From assembly GCA_025774615.1 (NCBI GenBank), contig JALGVQ010000099.1, positions 1 through 15,344 of the forward strand: 15,344 bases of DNA, written 5' to 3'. Of the stretch, positions 1 through 8,300 are shown piece by piece; the first letter of the stretch is position 1, and each line of letters starts with the position of its first letter. Position numbers and translations under genes: made by a program. The stretch comes from a bacterium. Lineage in GTDB: Bacteria; Blakebacterota; Blakebacteria; Blakebacterales; Blakebacteraceae. Under the pieces are notes generated by a model, which worked only from the letters and a program-made list of their open reading frames with translations, was not told where the DNA came from and searched no databases.

Positions 1-591
1 GATCGTGAGTCCATATCTGATCGGAATCCGATGGAGTCCGATGAAGGAAAAATACTCATCCCTCATTACCGGCCCCTCGATGATCCGTCCGCCGATCGGG
101 TTGGGACGGTCGAGGACGATATAGGGGCTCCCGCGAGCCGCGGCAGCCTCCATCGTCCTGGCCATGGTGCTGGTGTAGGTGTAGAAGCGCGCGCCCACGT
201 CCTGGATATCGTAGAGGAATACCTCCACTCCCTGGAGCATCGCTTCATCGGGACGGGTGCTTGTACCGTACAGACTGTGAATCAGGACATCCCGGTAGGT
301 CTCACCGGTCGAGTAGATACGCGCCCCTTCGGCCGCTACTCCATAGAACCCGTGTTCCGGGCTGAAAATGGCCACGACCTTCACCCCGTTGTCGAGCAGG
401 GCATCCACCAGGTGGGTACCGTCCGAGAGTCGACTGGTGTGGTTGGTGACCACGCCGACCGCCATCGACTCGAGTCCGGTCACACTCTCCCACCCCTCGG
501 CGATCAGTCGATCAGCGCCGGTCATCACGCCCTCCCCTCCGGTGCAGGCGGAACAGAGAAGGATCCACAGCAGAGCCCCTTTCATCTTCAT
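1..591 (-). CDS. namZ: Exo-beta-N-acetylmuramidase NamZ (DUF1343), lipoprotein, 3' part outside window
   Basis: The frame reads 197 codons from ATG at 589-591 and runs off the window at base 1. Family motifs are clear: VVTNHTSR (47-54), FSPEHGF (76-82), YDIQDVGARFYTY (127-139), VLDRPNPIGG (159-168) and HRIPIRYGLT (187-196). These are hallmarks of DUF1343. Characterised members (Bacillus subtilis YbbC/NamZ) remove MurNAc from the non-reducing end of peptidoglycan chains. Those proteins are about 400 residues, so roughly half is visible. The N-terminus has a short hydrophobic stretch ending in Cys16 (preceded by CSA), a loose lipobox that suggests a membrane-anchored exported protein. GAGGG at 599-603 lies 7 bases before the start codon. 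The divergent serine hydrolase and the nearby NagZ support a role in muropeptide scavenging. Family assignment is firm; the exact substrate is inferred. Confidence 0.9.
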   Translation of the reverse strand, partial: MKMKGALLWILLCSACTGGEGVMTGADRLIAEGWESVTGLESMAVGVVTNHTSRLSDGTHLVDALLDNGVKVVAIFSPEHGFYGVAAEGARIYSTGETYRDVLIHSLYGTSTRPDEAMLQGVEVFLYDIQDVGARFYTYTSTMARTMEAAAARGSPYIVLDRPNPIGGRIIEGPVMRDEYFSFIGLHRIPIRYGLTI

Positions 592-615
592 GGCACGACC
601 CTCGACAGCAGTTCG

Positions 616-645
616 TTGTGGATTGAATCGGGCTTCCGTTATACT
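616..645 (+). promoter_or_regulatory. Predicted sigma-70-type promoter for the serine hydrolase gene
   Basis: TTGTGG (616-621, 3 of 6) is followed by an 18-base spacer and TATACT (640-645, 5 of 6). The start point would be near 652, giving a leader of about 25 bases to the ATG at 677. It is superimposed on the predicted namZ promoter, so the two could not easily be occupied together. Prediction by eye only. Confidence 0.4.
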
Positions 646-667
646 GCCGCTCCGTGCCCTGCGACAA
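638..667 (-). promoter_or_regulatory. Predicted sigma-70-type promoter for namZ
   Basis: On the minus strand, TTGTCG (662-667, 4 of 6 to TTGACA) is followed by an 18-base spacer and TATAAC (638-643, 5 of 6 to TATAAT). Transcription would start near 631, about 40 bases before the namZ ATG. The -10 box shares four bases with the opposing promoter's -10 box. Prediction by eye only. Confidence 0.4.
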
Positions 668-676
668 GGAGGATAG

Positions 677-1921
677 ATGGACCGCCATCCTGTAGAGAGC
701 ATGACTGTACAACGGAAGAGGCTCCCGTTCCTGCCTGTTCCGCTGATCATCCTCATCGTCACCCTGCTTCTGACTGCGGGCTGTTCCACATCGATGATGG
801 TCTCTACCCTCTCTGAAGCCGCCCCTGATCGCGTCGGCATGGACCTCGATCGTCTCCAGCAGGTGGACCTCGTCATCGGGGAAGCGATCGCCGACAGCAT
901 CATACCGGGCGCGGTGATCCTCGTTGCTCGTCAGGGAAAAGTCGTCTACCAGAAGGCATACGGCCGGCGGGCATGGGTACCCGTCGAGGAACCGATGACC
1001 CTCGACACCATCTTCGACATAGCTTCGATGACCAAGCCGATCGCCACTGCCGCGAGCGTGATGCGGCTGGTGGAGATGGGGAAGGTGCGGCTCCAGGACC
1101 GGGTCAGTGTCTACCTGCCCGAGTTCGCTTCTGCCGGCAAACGGGGTATCCGCGTGGCGCAGTTGCTGACCCACACCTCGGGACTCGCTCCTGGCGTACC
1201 GTGGACGTCCCTGACCCGTGACTACGGGGCCTACTGCCCCGAAGCAGTCTGGTGGTGGGTCGTCGAGAATCCCCCCCGGATCGAACCGGACAGCGACTTT
1301 CTCTACAGCGACCTGAATTACCTCACACTGCGGTTGATCGTGGAACGGGTGACCGGTGAATCGATGGCGGAGTTCGCCGAACGGGAGATCTACCGCCCGC
1401 TCGGCATGACCGATACAGGCTTCTTCCCTCCTCCCGGGCATCTTCCCCGGGTCGCGCCGACTGAACAACTGGAAGGTGAACTTCTCAGGGGGATCGTGCA
1501 TGACCCGATGTCACGGCTGCTCGGCGGGATCGGCGGAAGCGCCGGTCTGTTCAGCAGTGCCCGGGACATCTCGATCTTCTCGCAGATGATCCTCAATGGC
1601 GGCACCTACAACGGGGAACGGATCTACGCTCCGCTCACACTGCGGGCGATGAGTCATGACCGGGATCGGGGACGGGGATACGGGTTTGACGTGTTCAGCC
1701 CCTACGCCAATATCCGCGGTGATCTGCTGGGGCCTGAATCGTTCGGGCATTCCGGATATACCGGGACGAGCATCTGGATCGATTACGAAGAGCAATTATT
1801 CGTCATCCTCCTGACGAACCGGGTGCATCCCGATGATCGGGGTTCGGTTGTGCCGTTGCGCTCAAAAGTGAGTAACGTGGTTGCCGCCTCGATCATCGAC
1901 CGGACGCGGGACCGACGTTGA
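677..1921 (+). CDS. Beta-lactamase-family serine hydrolase, lipoprotein (AmiE-like by context)
   Basis: A 414-residue protein of the class C beta-lactamase/penicillin-binding fold (PF00144). The nucleophile motif is SMTK (Ser117, Lys120), the second motif is YSD (Tyr210), and the third is HSGYTGT (358-364) in the place of the KTG motif. An N-terminal basic stretch, a hydrophobic segment and the lipobox LTAGC place the lipid-modified cysteine at residue 36. The start at 677 has AAGGAGG (666-672) only 4 bases upstream; the in-frame ATG at 701 would give a more typical signal-peptide length and is a real alternative. PF00144 covers esterases, D-aminopeptidases and MurNAc-L-Ala amidases. Between namZ and nagZ, the most likely role is AmiE-like: removal of stem peptide from MurNAc. 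That function rests on context, not on sequence. The 3' end overlaps the out-of-frame tail of the convergent nagZ by 29 bases. Confidence 0.87.
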   Translation: MDRHPVESMTVQRKRLPFLPVPLIILIVTLLLTAGCSTSMMVSTLSEAAPDRVGMDLDRLQQVDLVIGEAIADSIIPGAVILVARQGKVVYQKAYGRRAWVPVEEPMTLDTIFDIASMTKPIATAASVMRLVEMGKVRLQDRVSVYLPEFASAGKRGIRVAQLLTHTSGLAPGVPWTSLTRDYGAYCPEAVWWWVVENPPRIEPDSDFLYSDLNYLTLRLIVERVTGESMAEFAEREIYRPLGMTDTGFFPPPGHLPRVAPTEQLEGELLRGIVHDPMSRLLGGIGGSAGLFSSARDISIFSQMILNGGTYNGERIYAPLTLRAMSHDRDRGRGYGFDVFSPYANIRGDLLGPESFGHSGYTGTSIWIDYEEQLFVILLTNRVHPDDRGSVVPLRSKVSNVVAASIIDRTRDRR

Positions 1922-2033
1922 TCCCCCACCCGATCTCGTAGTACCCCGGTATCGAGACCGGCAGTCGACCCCTCGCACCCGTCTGTCCAAGGATCATCTG
2001 CCCTGCCGCCCGCTGGGAATCCTCACCGTAGTG
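1893..2033 (-). pseudogene. nagZ: Out-of-frame C-terminal remnant of nagZ
   Basis: Below the nagZ stop codon, another minus-strand frame continues as HYGEDSQRAAGQMILGQTG and then GRLPVSIPGYYEIGWGINVG, ending at TGA 1893-1895. This matches the end of two-domain GH3 NagZ/YbbD-type proteins, where a segment of the type Y-G-x-S-x-x-S-Q-x-A-A leads to a G-R-L-P-V-x-I-P motif. The in-frame part ends at GSGIRTLR. The hydrophobic strand and loop normally between these pieces (about 20-25 residues, of the type PVVVVSFGSPYLL) are missing. The simplest reading is an out-of-frame deletion near 2030-2036. Sequencing or assembly error is the alternative. Confidence 0.72.
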
Positions 2034-3678
2034 TCCGGATACCGCTGCCGGCTATGTAGCGCAACAGGGAAGCGTGCTCATCCACCACAGCAGCATGCCC
2101 CTTCTGGTCACGAACGCGACTGACGACCGCGACGACAACCAGGGCTGCGTCCTCCACGATACTGAGCACCTCCTCGGCTTCCTCTCTGCCCGGCTCGGGA
2201 TAGAGGGTGAGGTGGCGGGCATCGGGGTAGAGTTCTCTCAGGGGTGAGAAGAAGGCGCCACCGACAGCGCCGCTGCCCGGATCACTCGAGAGGGCCAGAA
2301 AAACCACTCTTCCTGCGGCTCCGCCGGAGGAGATGTCGTGCCGCGGCGTGAAGGGGCCTTCCACGGTCGGGGGTGCCAATGACGCATACCTGCCGGTACC
2401 GGTCGCAGAGACTCCTTTTCCCTGCCCGAGCGGGAGTATCTCCCCTTCATTCTTCACCACGGTGATCGAGCGCGAGGCGATGATCCCGGCAAGCTCCCGG
2501 ACAGCGGGATCCCCCACTATCCGATCGATATCATTGACAGGTACTGAACGGCGGAGGTGGAGTCCGAGACGCGCCTTCACCGCGAGGATCCTTCGGGCGG
2601 CGGTATTCACGAATTCCTGATCGAGCCGCCCCTCCCTGACTGCCCGGAGGATCCCATCCACCGAGCGGGTGGCATCGGCCGGCAGCAGCAGCAGGTCCGC
2701 GCCCGCCCGTACCGCCATGACCGCCGCCTCCTCGACCCCATAATTCTGCACGACCGCACCCATACGGAGCGCATCGGTGACGATGAGCCCTTCGAATCCC
2801 AGATCTTCCCGCAGGTATCGCCGGGTGATATTCACCGAGAGGGATGCCGGGATGGTCTCATCGGGGTCGAACGCGCTCACCCAGAGGTGGGCGGTCATTA
2901 TGGCGTCTATCCCCCCTGATTCGACCAGCGCACGAAAGGGCGCCAGTTCCATCTGTTCCAGTCGTTCCATGGAAACACCGACAATGGGAAGGTCTATGTG
3001 ACTGTCCACGCTCGTGTCACCGTGACCGGGAAAATGTTTGGCGGTTGTCAGCATCCCCGCCTGGCGGGCGCCGTATGACCAGGCATACGCCATGCGGTAG
3101 ACCAGATCGGGATCCTCGCCGAACGAGCGCACGCTGATGATCGGATTGAGCGGATTGTTGTTCACATCGGCAACGGGTGCGTACCCCATGTGGATGCCGA
3201 TCGCGCGGGTTTCGGCCCCGGTCACATACCCCATCGCACGAGCAAGGGCAGTATCTCCAGCCGCGCCGAGTGCCATCGCCTTGGGGAAAAGGGTGGTCCC
3301 ATCGATCCTCTGGGCAAGGCCCCACTCGTTATCAGCGGCCACCAGGAGCGGCACCCGCGCGATCTCCTGGAGTCTCGCGATCGTGATCGCCTCGTCATAC
3401 GGATTGCCACCCCACATCGCTATACAGCCGACCCCCAGGTCACCCACCAGTGCCTCGATGCTGATGCGGCCCGGGTCGTCTACATGGGCGAACCCGGCGG
3501 TCACAGCGATGCCGATCAGGCTCGCCACCTTCTCCCGCCCACTCATACCAGCGAGGGTCTCCTCGACCCACAGAGCCTGTCCCTCCGGACTCATGGGATC
3601 GGGTCCGCGATGGAAGAAGGTACAGCCGGTGCTGCTCAGCAGCGCGATCGTCACGATGGGGAATAGAATCCGTTTCAT
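2023..3678 (-). CDS. nagZ: GH3 beta-N-acetylglucosaminidase NagZ-type lipoprotein, 3' end frameshifted
   Basis: A 551-residue glycoside hydrolase family 3 protein. The NagZ signature KHFPGHGDT spans 214-222. The Asp225-Ser-His227 element matches the Asp-His acid/base dyad of this subfamily, and Asp302 in IVTDALRMGA matches the nucleophile. All known catalytic residues are therefore in the intact N-terminal barrel. The signal peptide ends in SSTGC (Cys19), suggesting an exported lipoprotein rather than the cytosolic enzyme of enterobacteria. NagZ removes non-reducing GlcNAc from muropeptides, which exposes MurNAc for NamZ. The second domain is visible from about residue 390, but the frame stops early at TGA 2023-2025 while the rest of the domain lies in another frame (1893-2033). 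The product is therefore either truncated with an altered tail or non-functional. B. subtilis YbbD is about 640 residues. Confidence 0.88.
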   Translation of the reverse strand: MKRILFPIVTIALLSSTGCTFFHRGPDPMSPEGQALWVEETLAGMSGREKVASLIGIAVTAGFAHVDDPGRISIEALVGDLGVGCIAMWGGNPYDEAITIARLQEIARVPLLVAADNEWGLAQRIDGTTLFPKAMALGAAGDTALARAMGYVTGAETRAIGIHMGYAPVADVNNNPLNPIISVRSFGEDPDLVYRMAYAWSYGARQAGMLTTAKHFPGHGDTSVDSHIDLPIVGVSMERLEQMELAPFRALVESGGIDAIMTAHLWVSAFDPDETIPASLSVNITRRYLREDLGFEGLIVTDALRMGAVVQNYGVEEAAVMAVRAGADLLLLPADATRSVDGILRAVREGRLDQEFVNTAARRILAVKARLGLHLRRSVPVNDIDRIVGDPAVRELAGIIASRSITVVKNEGEILPLGQGKGVSATGTGRYASLAPPTVEGPFTPRHDISSGGAAGRVVFLALSSDPGSGAVGGAFFSPLRELYPDARHLTLYPEPGREEAEEVLSIVEDAALVVVAVVSRVRDQKGHAAVVDEHASLLRYIAGSGIRTLR

Positions 3679-3710
3679 GCCTCTTCATCCGTTCAGGTGG
3701 TAGTGAGTCA

Positions 3711-3739
3711 ACGCTATGGAGGGAACGTCCATCTGTCAA
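3711..3739 (-). promoter_or_regulatory. Possible promoter for nagZ
   Basis: An exact TTGACA lies on the minus strand at 3734-3739, followed by a 17-base spacer and TAGCGT (3711-3716), a poor -10 box (3 of 6). Transcription would begin about 25 bases before the nagZ ATG. The exact -35 and correct distance support it; the weak -10 does not. No equally convincing promoter was found on the plus strand for the gene at 3841. Confidence 0.3.
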
Positions 3740-3840
3740 CGACGGGGATGGAGTCTCCGGATGTCGGGAGCGTGCATTAGAAATAGAAGGTACTGCTGCA
3801 TGCTGTACCCACAGATTTTGTCAACAGGGAGTCAACTACC

Positions 3841-5247
3841 ATGGGCGGATTCTTCGGAGTCATCGCGGCCGATGATTGCGTGAACGATCTTTTCTTCGGT
3901 ACCGATTACCACTCACACCTCGGCACGATGCGCGGGGGACTCGCGACGAAGAATTCGGGCGGCATCGTCCGTTTCATCCACAACATCACTAACACTCCTT
4001 TCCGATCGAAGTTCGAGGATGACATCTCGAAGATGCATGGTAATCGAGGGATCGGCGTGATCAGCGATCACGACGACCAGCCCCTCATTATCCGCTCACA
4101 CCTCGGCACGTTCGCGATCGTCACCGTCGGGATCATTCAGAATATCGAGGAGATCGTGCAGAAGGCCTTCAGTGAGCGGCGGGCCTACATGTCTGAGATG
4201 AGCGGGGCGACCACGAGCCCCACCGAGGTGACGGCCATGCTCATCAACCAGGAAGCCACATTCACCGACGGGCTCACAGCAGCCCAGGAGGCGATCGATG
4301 GTTCCTGCTCGATCCTGCTTCTGACCGATGAGGGCATCTATGCCTCCCGCGACCGGTACGGCCGGACACCGGTGATCCTCGGGAAGAAGGATGGTGCCTG
4401 GGCAGCGACCATGGAGACGTGCGCCTTCCCTAACCTCGGGTTCAAGTACGAACGCGACCTCGGCCCGGGGGAAATCGTGCTGATGACCGAGGATGGTGTG
4501 CAGCAGATGAAGCCTCCGAACGAGGAAATGAAGATCTGCGCATTCCTCTGGGTCTACTACGGTTATCCGGCCTCACATTACGAGGGGATCAACGTGGAGA
4601 AGGTCCGCTACCGGTGCGGCGCAGCGCTGGCGAGGCGGGAGGATCCATATGTGAATATCGATATGGTCTGCGGTATCCCCGATTCCGGTACCGGTCACGC
4701 GATCGGATATGCCCAGGAATCGAAGATCCCTTATGGCCGCCCGTATGTGAAATACACTCCGACATGGCCACGCAGTTTCATGCCTCAGGATCAGACGATC
4801 CGCGACATGGTGGCGAAGATGAAACTGATCCAGGTGCCCGATCTGATCGAGGGAAAGAGCCTGCTCTTCTGCGAGGACTCGATCGTCCGGGGAACCCAGC
4901 TGCAGGACACCGTACAGCGTCTCTACGAAGGGGGAGCCGAAGAGATCCACATGCGACCGGCATGTCCTCCGCTGGTACATGGCTGCCGCTTCCTCAACTT
5001 CTCCACTTCGAAATCTGAACTCGACCTGGCGGGCAGACGGGCCCTTGCCGAGCTGGAGGGAACGGCCGAGGAGGTTCCGCCTGAATACTCCGATCCCGAT
5101 ACCGAGCAGTACCGGGAGATGGTCGAGAAGGTGCGCGACCGGCTGAAACTGACTACACTCACCTATCAGCGCCTCGACGACCTCGTCGAGGCGATCGGCC
5201 TGCCGAGGGAGAAGGTCTGCACCTACTGCTGGGACAAGAAGGGGTAG
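3841..5247 (+). CDS. PurF-like phosphoribosyltransferase lacking the glutaminase nucleophile
   Basis: 468 residues with the architecture of glutamine PRPP amidotransferase: an N-terminal Ntn glutaminase-like domain (about 1-230) and a C-terminal phosphoribosyltransferase domain. The PRPP loop EDSIVRGT (345-352) is intact. Four cysteines sit where the B. subtilis-type PurF binds its 4Fe-4S cluster: Cys233 (KICAF), Cys382 (VHGC), Cys460 and Cys463 (CTYC). The glutaminase domain is unusual. The protein starts MGGFFGV, where PurF has the nucleophile in CGVFG, so the catalytic Cys is aligned with Gly2. The oxyanion-hole HNG motif appears to be replaced by TVG (95-97). Glutamine hydrolysis is therefore unlikely; ammonia-dependent activity, a partner subunit or a different role are open. 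Similar sequences, from memory, occur in Bacteroidota and are annotated as PurF. GGGAG lies upstream of the ATG. No other purine gene is in the window. Confidence 0.82.
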   Translation: MGGFFGVIAADDCVNDLFFGTDYHSHLGTMRGGLATKNSGGIVRFIHNITNTPFRSKFEDDISKMHGNRGIGVISDHDDQPLIIRSHLGTFAIVTVGIIQNIEEIVQKAFSERRAYMSEMSGATTSPTEVTAMLINQEATFTDGLTAAQEAIDGSCSILLLTDEGIYASRDRYGRTPVILGKKDGAWAATMETCAFPNLGFKYERDLGPGEIVLMTEDGVQQMKPPNEEMKICAFLWVYYGYPASHYEGINVEKVRYRCGAALARREDPYVNIDMVCGIPDSGTGHAIGYAQESKIPYGRPYVKYTPTWPRSFMPQDQTIRDMVAKMKLIQVPDLIEGKSLLFCEDSIVRGTQLQDTVQRLYEGGAEEIHMRPACPPLVHGCRFLNFSTSKSELDLAGRRALAELEGTAEEVPPEYSDPDTEQYREMVEKVRDRLKLTTLTYQRLDDLVEAIGLPREKVCTYCWDKKG

Positions 5248-5305
5248 GAGACGACGGGCACCTCCCTCCAGGTCAGGGAACCGCGTCAGGGAAAGGAGCA
5301 GAGGC

Positions 5306-8300
5306 ATGCAGCGGATCGTGACAGGAACCGTGTTCACGATGGCGCTCCTGCTCCTTGCTTCGACTTCCTGCTCTCATCATCAGGGTGATCCATCAGCGGA
5401 CGCCGACATCGGCTCACTCCGCCTCTGGGACCTTGAGCCGGACGCCTACCTCAACGGGTATACCGCTTCACTGACCGGCGATCCCTTCACCTACCACTCC
5501 CCCCACCCTGACGTCGGCACCTCCCTGCTCTCCCGCGCGACCGACCATATCATGGAGATCGCCTGGGAGACCGCGCCCGTTCCGGACGATTTCGACGCAC
5601 CATCGGCCGTATTCGTCTGGATGTGCGGGATACAGCGCGGACCGCCGGCCTCTCACGACTTCCATCTGAGTGTCGACGGGAAACGGGCTTTCACATTCAC
5701 CACTCTTCTCGACGGAACACCCGAGGAGTGGGAGATCGGCAACGGGGAGGGCACCCGCCTCGGGTTTCGGTCGGTCATGACCGATCGATACGACGACCTC
5801 ATGGGCTATATGTACCTTGAAATGCCAGGTCAGCTCCTGACGCCCGGTCTGCCGCTTTCGATCAGAGTGGTCGGAGAACAAGCGGGCAGTAATGACTGGT
5901 ACATGACCTTCGAACACCCGGTCTCACAACAGATATCCTTGATCCCGGAACCGGCGCTCGTACGCGAAGCCGGTGAGATCCACCAGCTCATCCGGGTGGA
6001 TGTCGAACACCTGGGAAGACCATCGGAAGCGGTCGTGACTGTGAACGGCCGCGAGATCGGACGACTTCCGGTGGCATTGGGATACCAGGCGCTCAACACC
6101 TCTCTACCGGCAGTCACGGAGCCTGAAGAAGTCACTGTTGAGGTCGCCATAGCGGGATACCCGACGCAGAGTCGCACCTTCTCACTCTCACCGGTTGAGC
6201 ACCGGGAGATGTACCTCCTTCATCACTCCCACGTCGATATCGGCTATACCCACGTACAGGAAGAGGTCATCCGTATCCAGTCGGAGAACCTGGAGCAGGC
6301 GATCGAGCTGGGCCGACAGACTCGCGATTATCCCGAGGGCGCCCGATTCAAATGGAACACCGAGGTCCTCTGGGCGGTCGATGAATACCTGCGGCGCGCC
6401 ACCCCGGATGAACGGGATCGGCTTTACGAGGCCATCCGTGAGGGGTGGCTGGGGATCGACGCGCTCTATGCCAACGTCCTCACCGGCCTCTGCCGGCCGG
6501 AGGAATTGATGCGGCTCTTCGAGACGGCCCGGAACATCTCCCGCGAGACCGGCGTGACCATCGACGCGGCGATGATCATTGATATTCCCGGCTACACCTG
6601 GGGAATGGTGCCCGCGATGGCGCAGAATGGTATCCGCTATTTCTCTATCGGCACCAACACCGGACACCGGATCGGATCGATCATCGAGGAACTCGGCGAC
6701 CGGCCCTTCTGGTGGGAATCCCCATCAGGTGAGGAACGGGTACTCTGCTGGGTTGCCGGGCGCGGATACTCATGGTTCCACACAGGGCTCGGGGCGAGTT
6801 CGATCCGCAACCGGCTGCAGACCGGACCACTCCTCTCCTACATCCGTGAACTGGAAGCCTCAGGCTGGCCGTACCCGATGGTCTCTTTCCATTACAACAT
6901 CGGATCGGATAACGGCCCGCCCGATCCGGAACTCTCTGACTTCGTGAGGGAGTGGAACGAACGGTTCGTCACCCCCCGACTGATCATCTCGACGACCTCT
7001 GAGATGATGAGCGAATTCGAGCGCCGGCACGGTGACACCCTCCCCATCATGCGGGGCGACCTCACCGGGTACTGGGAGGATGGGGCCGCCTCATCGGCGC
7101 TGGAGACAGCCATGAACCGCTCCTCGGCCGAACGGCTGGTCCAGGCCGATGCGCTGCGGGCGATACTCAGGTCGGAGGATGCTCCCCCGGATGAAGCCAC
7201 CGCAGCGGAATTCTCTGAAGCGTGGCGCAATGTTCTCCTCTATTCCGAACACACCTGGGGCTCATGGGACAGCATCAGCGATCCGGAGAGTGACTTCACC
7301 CGTCAGCAGTGGGAGTACAAACAGTCCTACGCGCTTGAAGCCGATCGACAGTCGCGGATACTCCTCGACCGCGCGCTGACAGGCCACACTTCGTCAACAG
7401 GCACCAGCTCCACACCGGGCACTGCCGGTCCGGTGACGGCGATGGATGTGTTCAACACTAACTCGTGGGATCGGAATGATCTGGTCACGATCCCGAAGGA
7501 TATCGAGCTGGCCGGTGACCGTGTTCATGATCAGTCGGGAGATCTTCTGCCCTCCCAGCGGCTCTCAAACGGGGACCTGGCAGTGATGATCCTCTCCGTA
7601 CCCGCGTTCGGGGCGAGGCGGATCATCTTCGAACCGGGTGAACCGGCGGCACCATCCTGGCCTGTCCCGGGAGGTGTCGAGGTGGCCGGGAACACACTCA
7701 CCGACGGACATATCACGGTCAGCGTCGATGAGATAACCGGGGCGATCTCAAGCCTTCGCGCCGCGACCACCCCCGTCGATCTGGTCGATCGCACCGTCGG
7801 TCCAGGACTGAACGACTACCTCCATGTTGCCGGAAGAGCCCCTTCCTCCCCGGAACGGGGTGGGCCGGTCTCTTTCACCGTCATCGATGAAGGACCGCTC
7901 GTCGGCTCCTTCTCGATCACCTCGGAAGCCCCCGGCCTTCAGCATCTGACCCGGGTAGTGAGGTTGATCGACCGGCTCGGCCGGGTGGAGATCATCGACA
8001 CCCTGGAGAAGGAACGGGTCTACGATCCGGAGGGATTGCATATCGCGTTTCCGTTCAACATCTCCGATCCGGTCATCCGGATCGATGCTGCCTGGGGGCA
8101 CTACCGGCCAGGGCCTGATCAACTTCCCGGATCATGCCGGAACTTCTTCCCTGTTCAGCGATGGGTGGATGTCTCGAACGACGAGTTCGGAGTGACCTGG
8201 GCAAGCCCCGACGCGCCGATGATGGAGATCGGAGAGATCACCGCCGACCCTGTCGCCGTGGGCTGGCTGAAGGAAACACAACCATCAGCGACTCTCCTCT

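Noticed and set aside
31-816. Plus-strand open frame of 261 codons
   Set aside because: It lies antisense to namZ, whose conserved motifs are unmistakable, and its own translation is low-complexity with no family features.
512-1501. Minus-strand open frame of 329 codons
   Set aside because: It is antisense to the serine hydrolase with its SMTK, YSD and HSG motifs, and shows the Arg/His/Asp-rich composition of a shadow frame in GC-rich DNA.
5272-5292. GTCAGGGA repeated twice before the GH38 gene
   Set aside because: Only two 8-base copies 13 bases apart; too short to call a regulatory repeat.
4573-5337. Minus-strand open frame of 254 codons
   Set aside because: It is antisense to the conserved PRPP-binding half of the PurF-like gene and has no recognisable domain.
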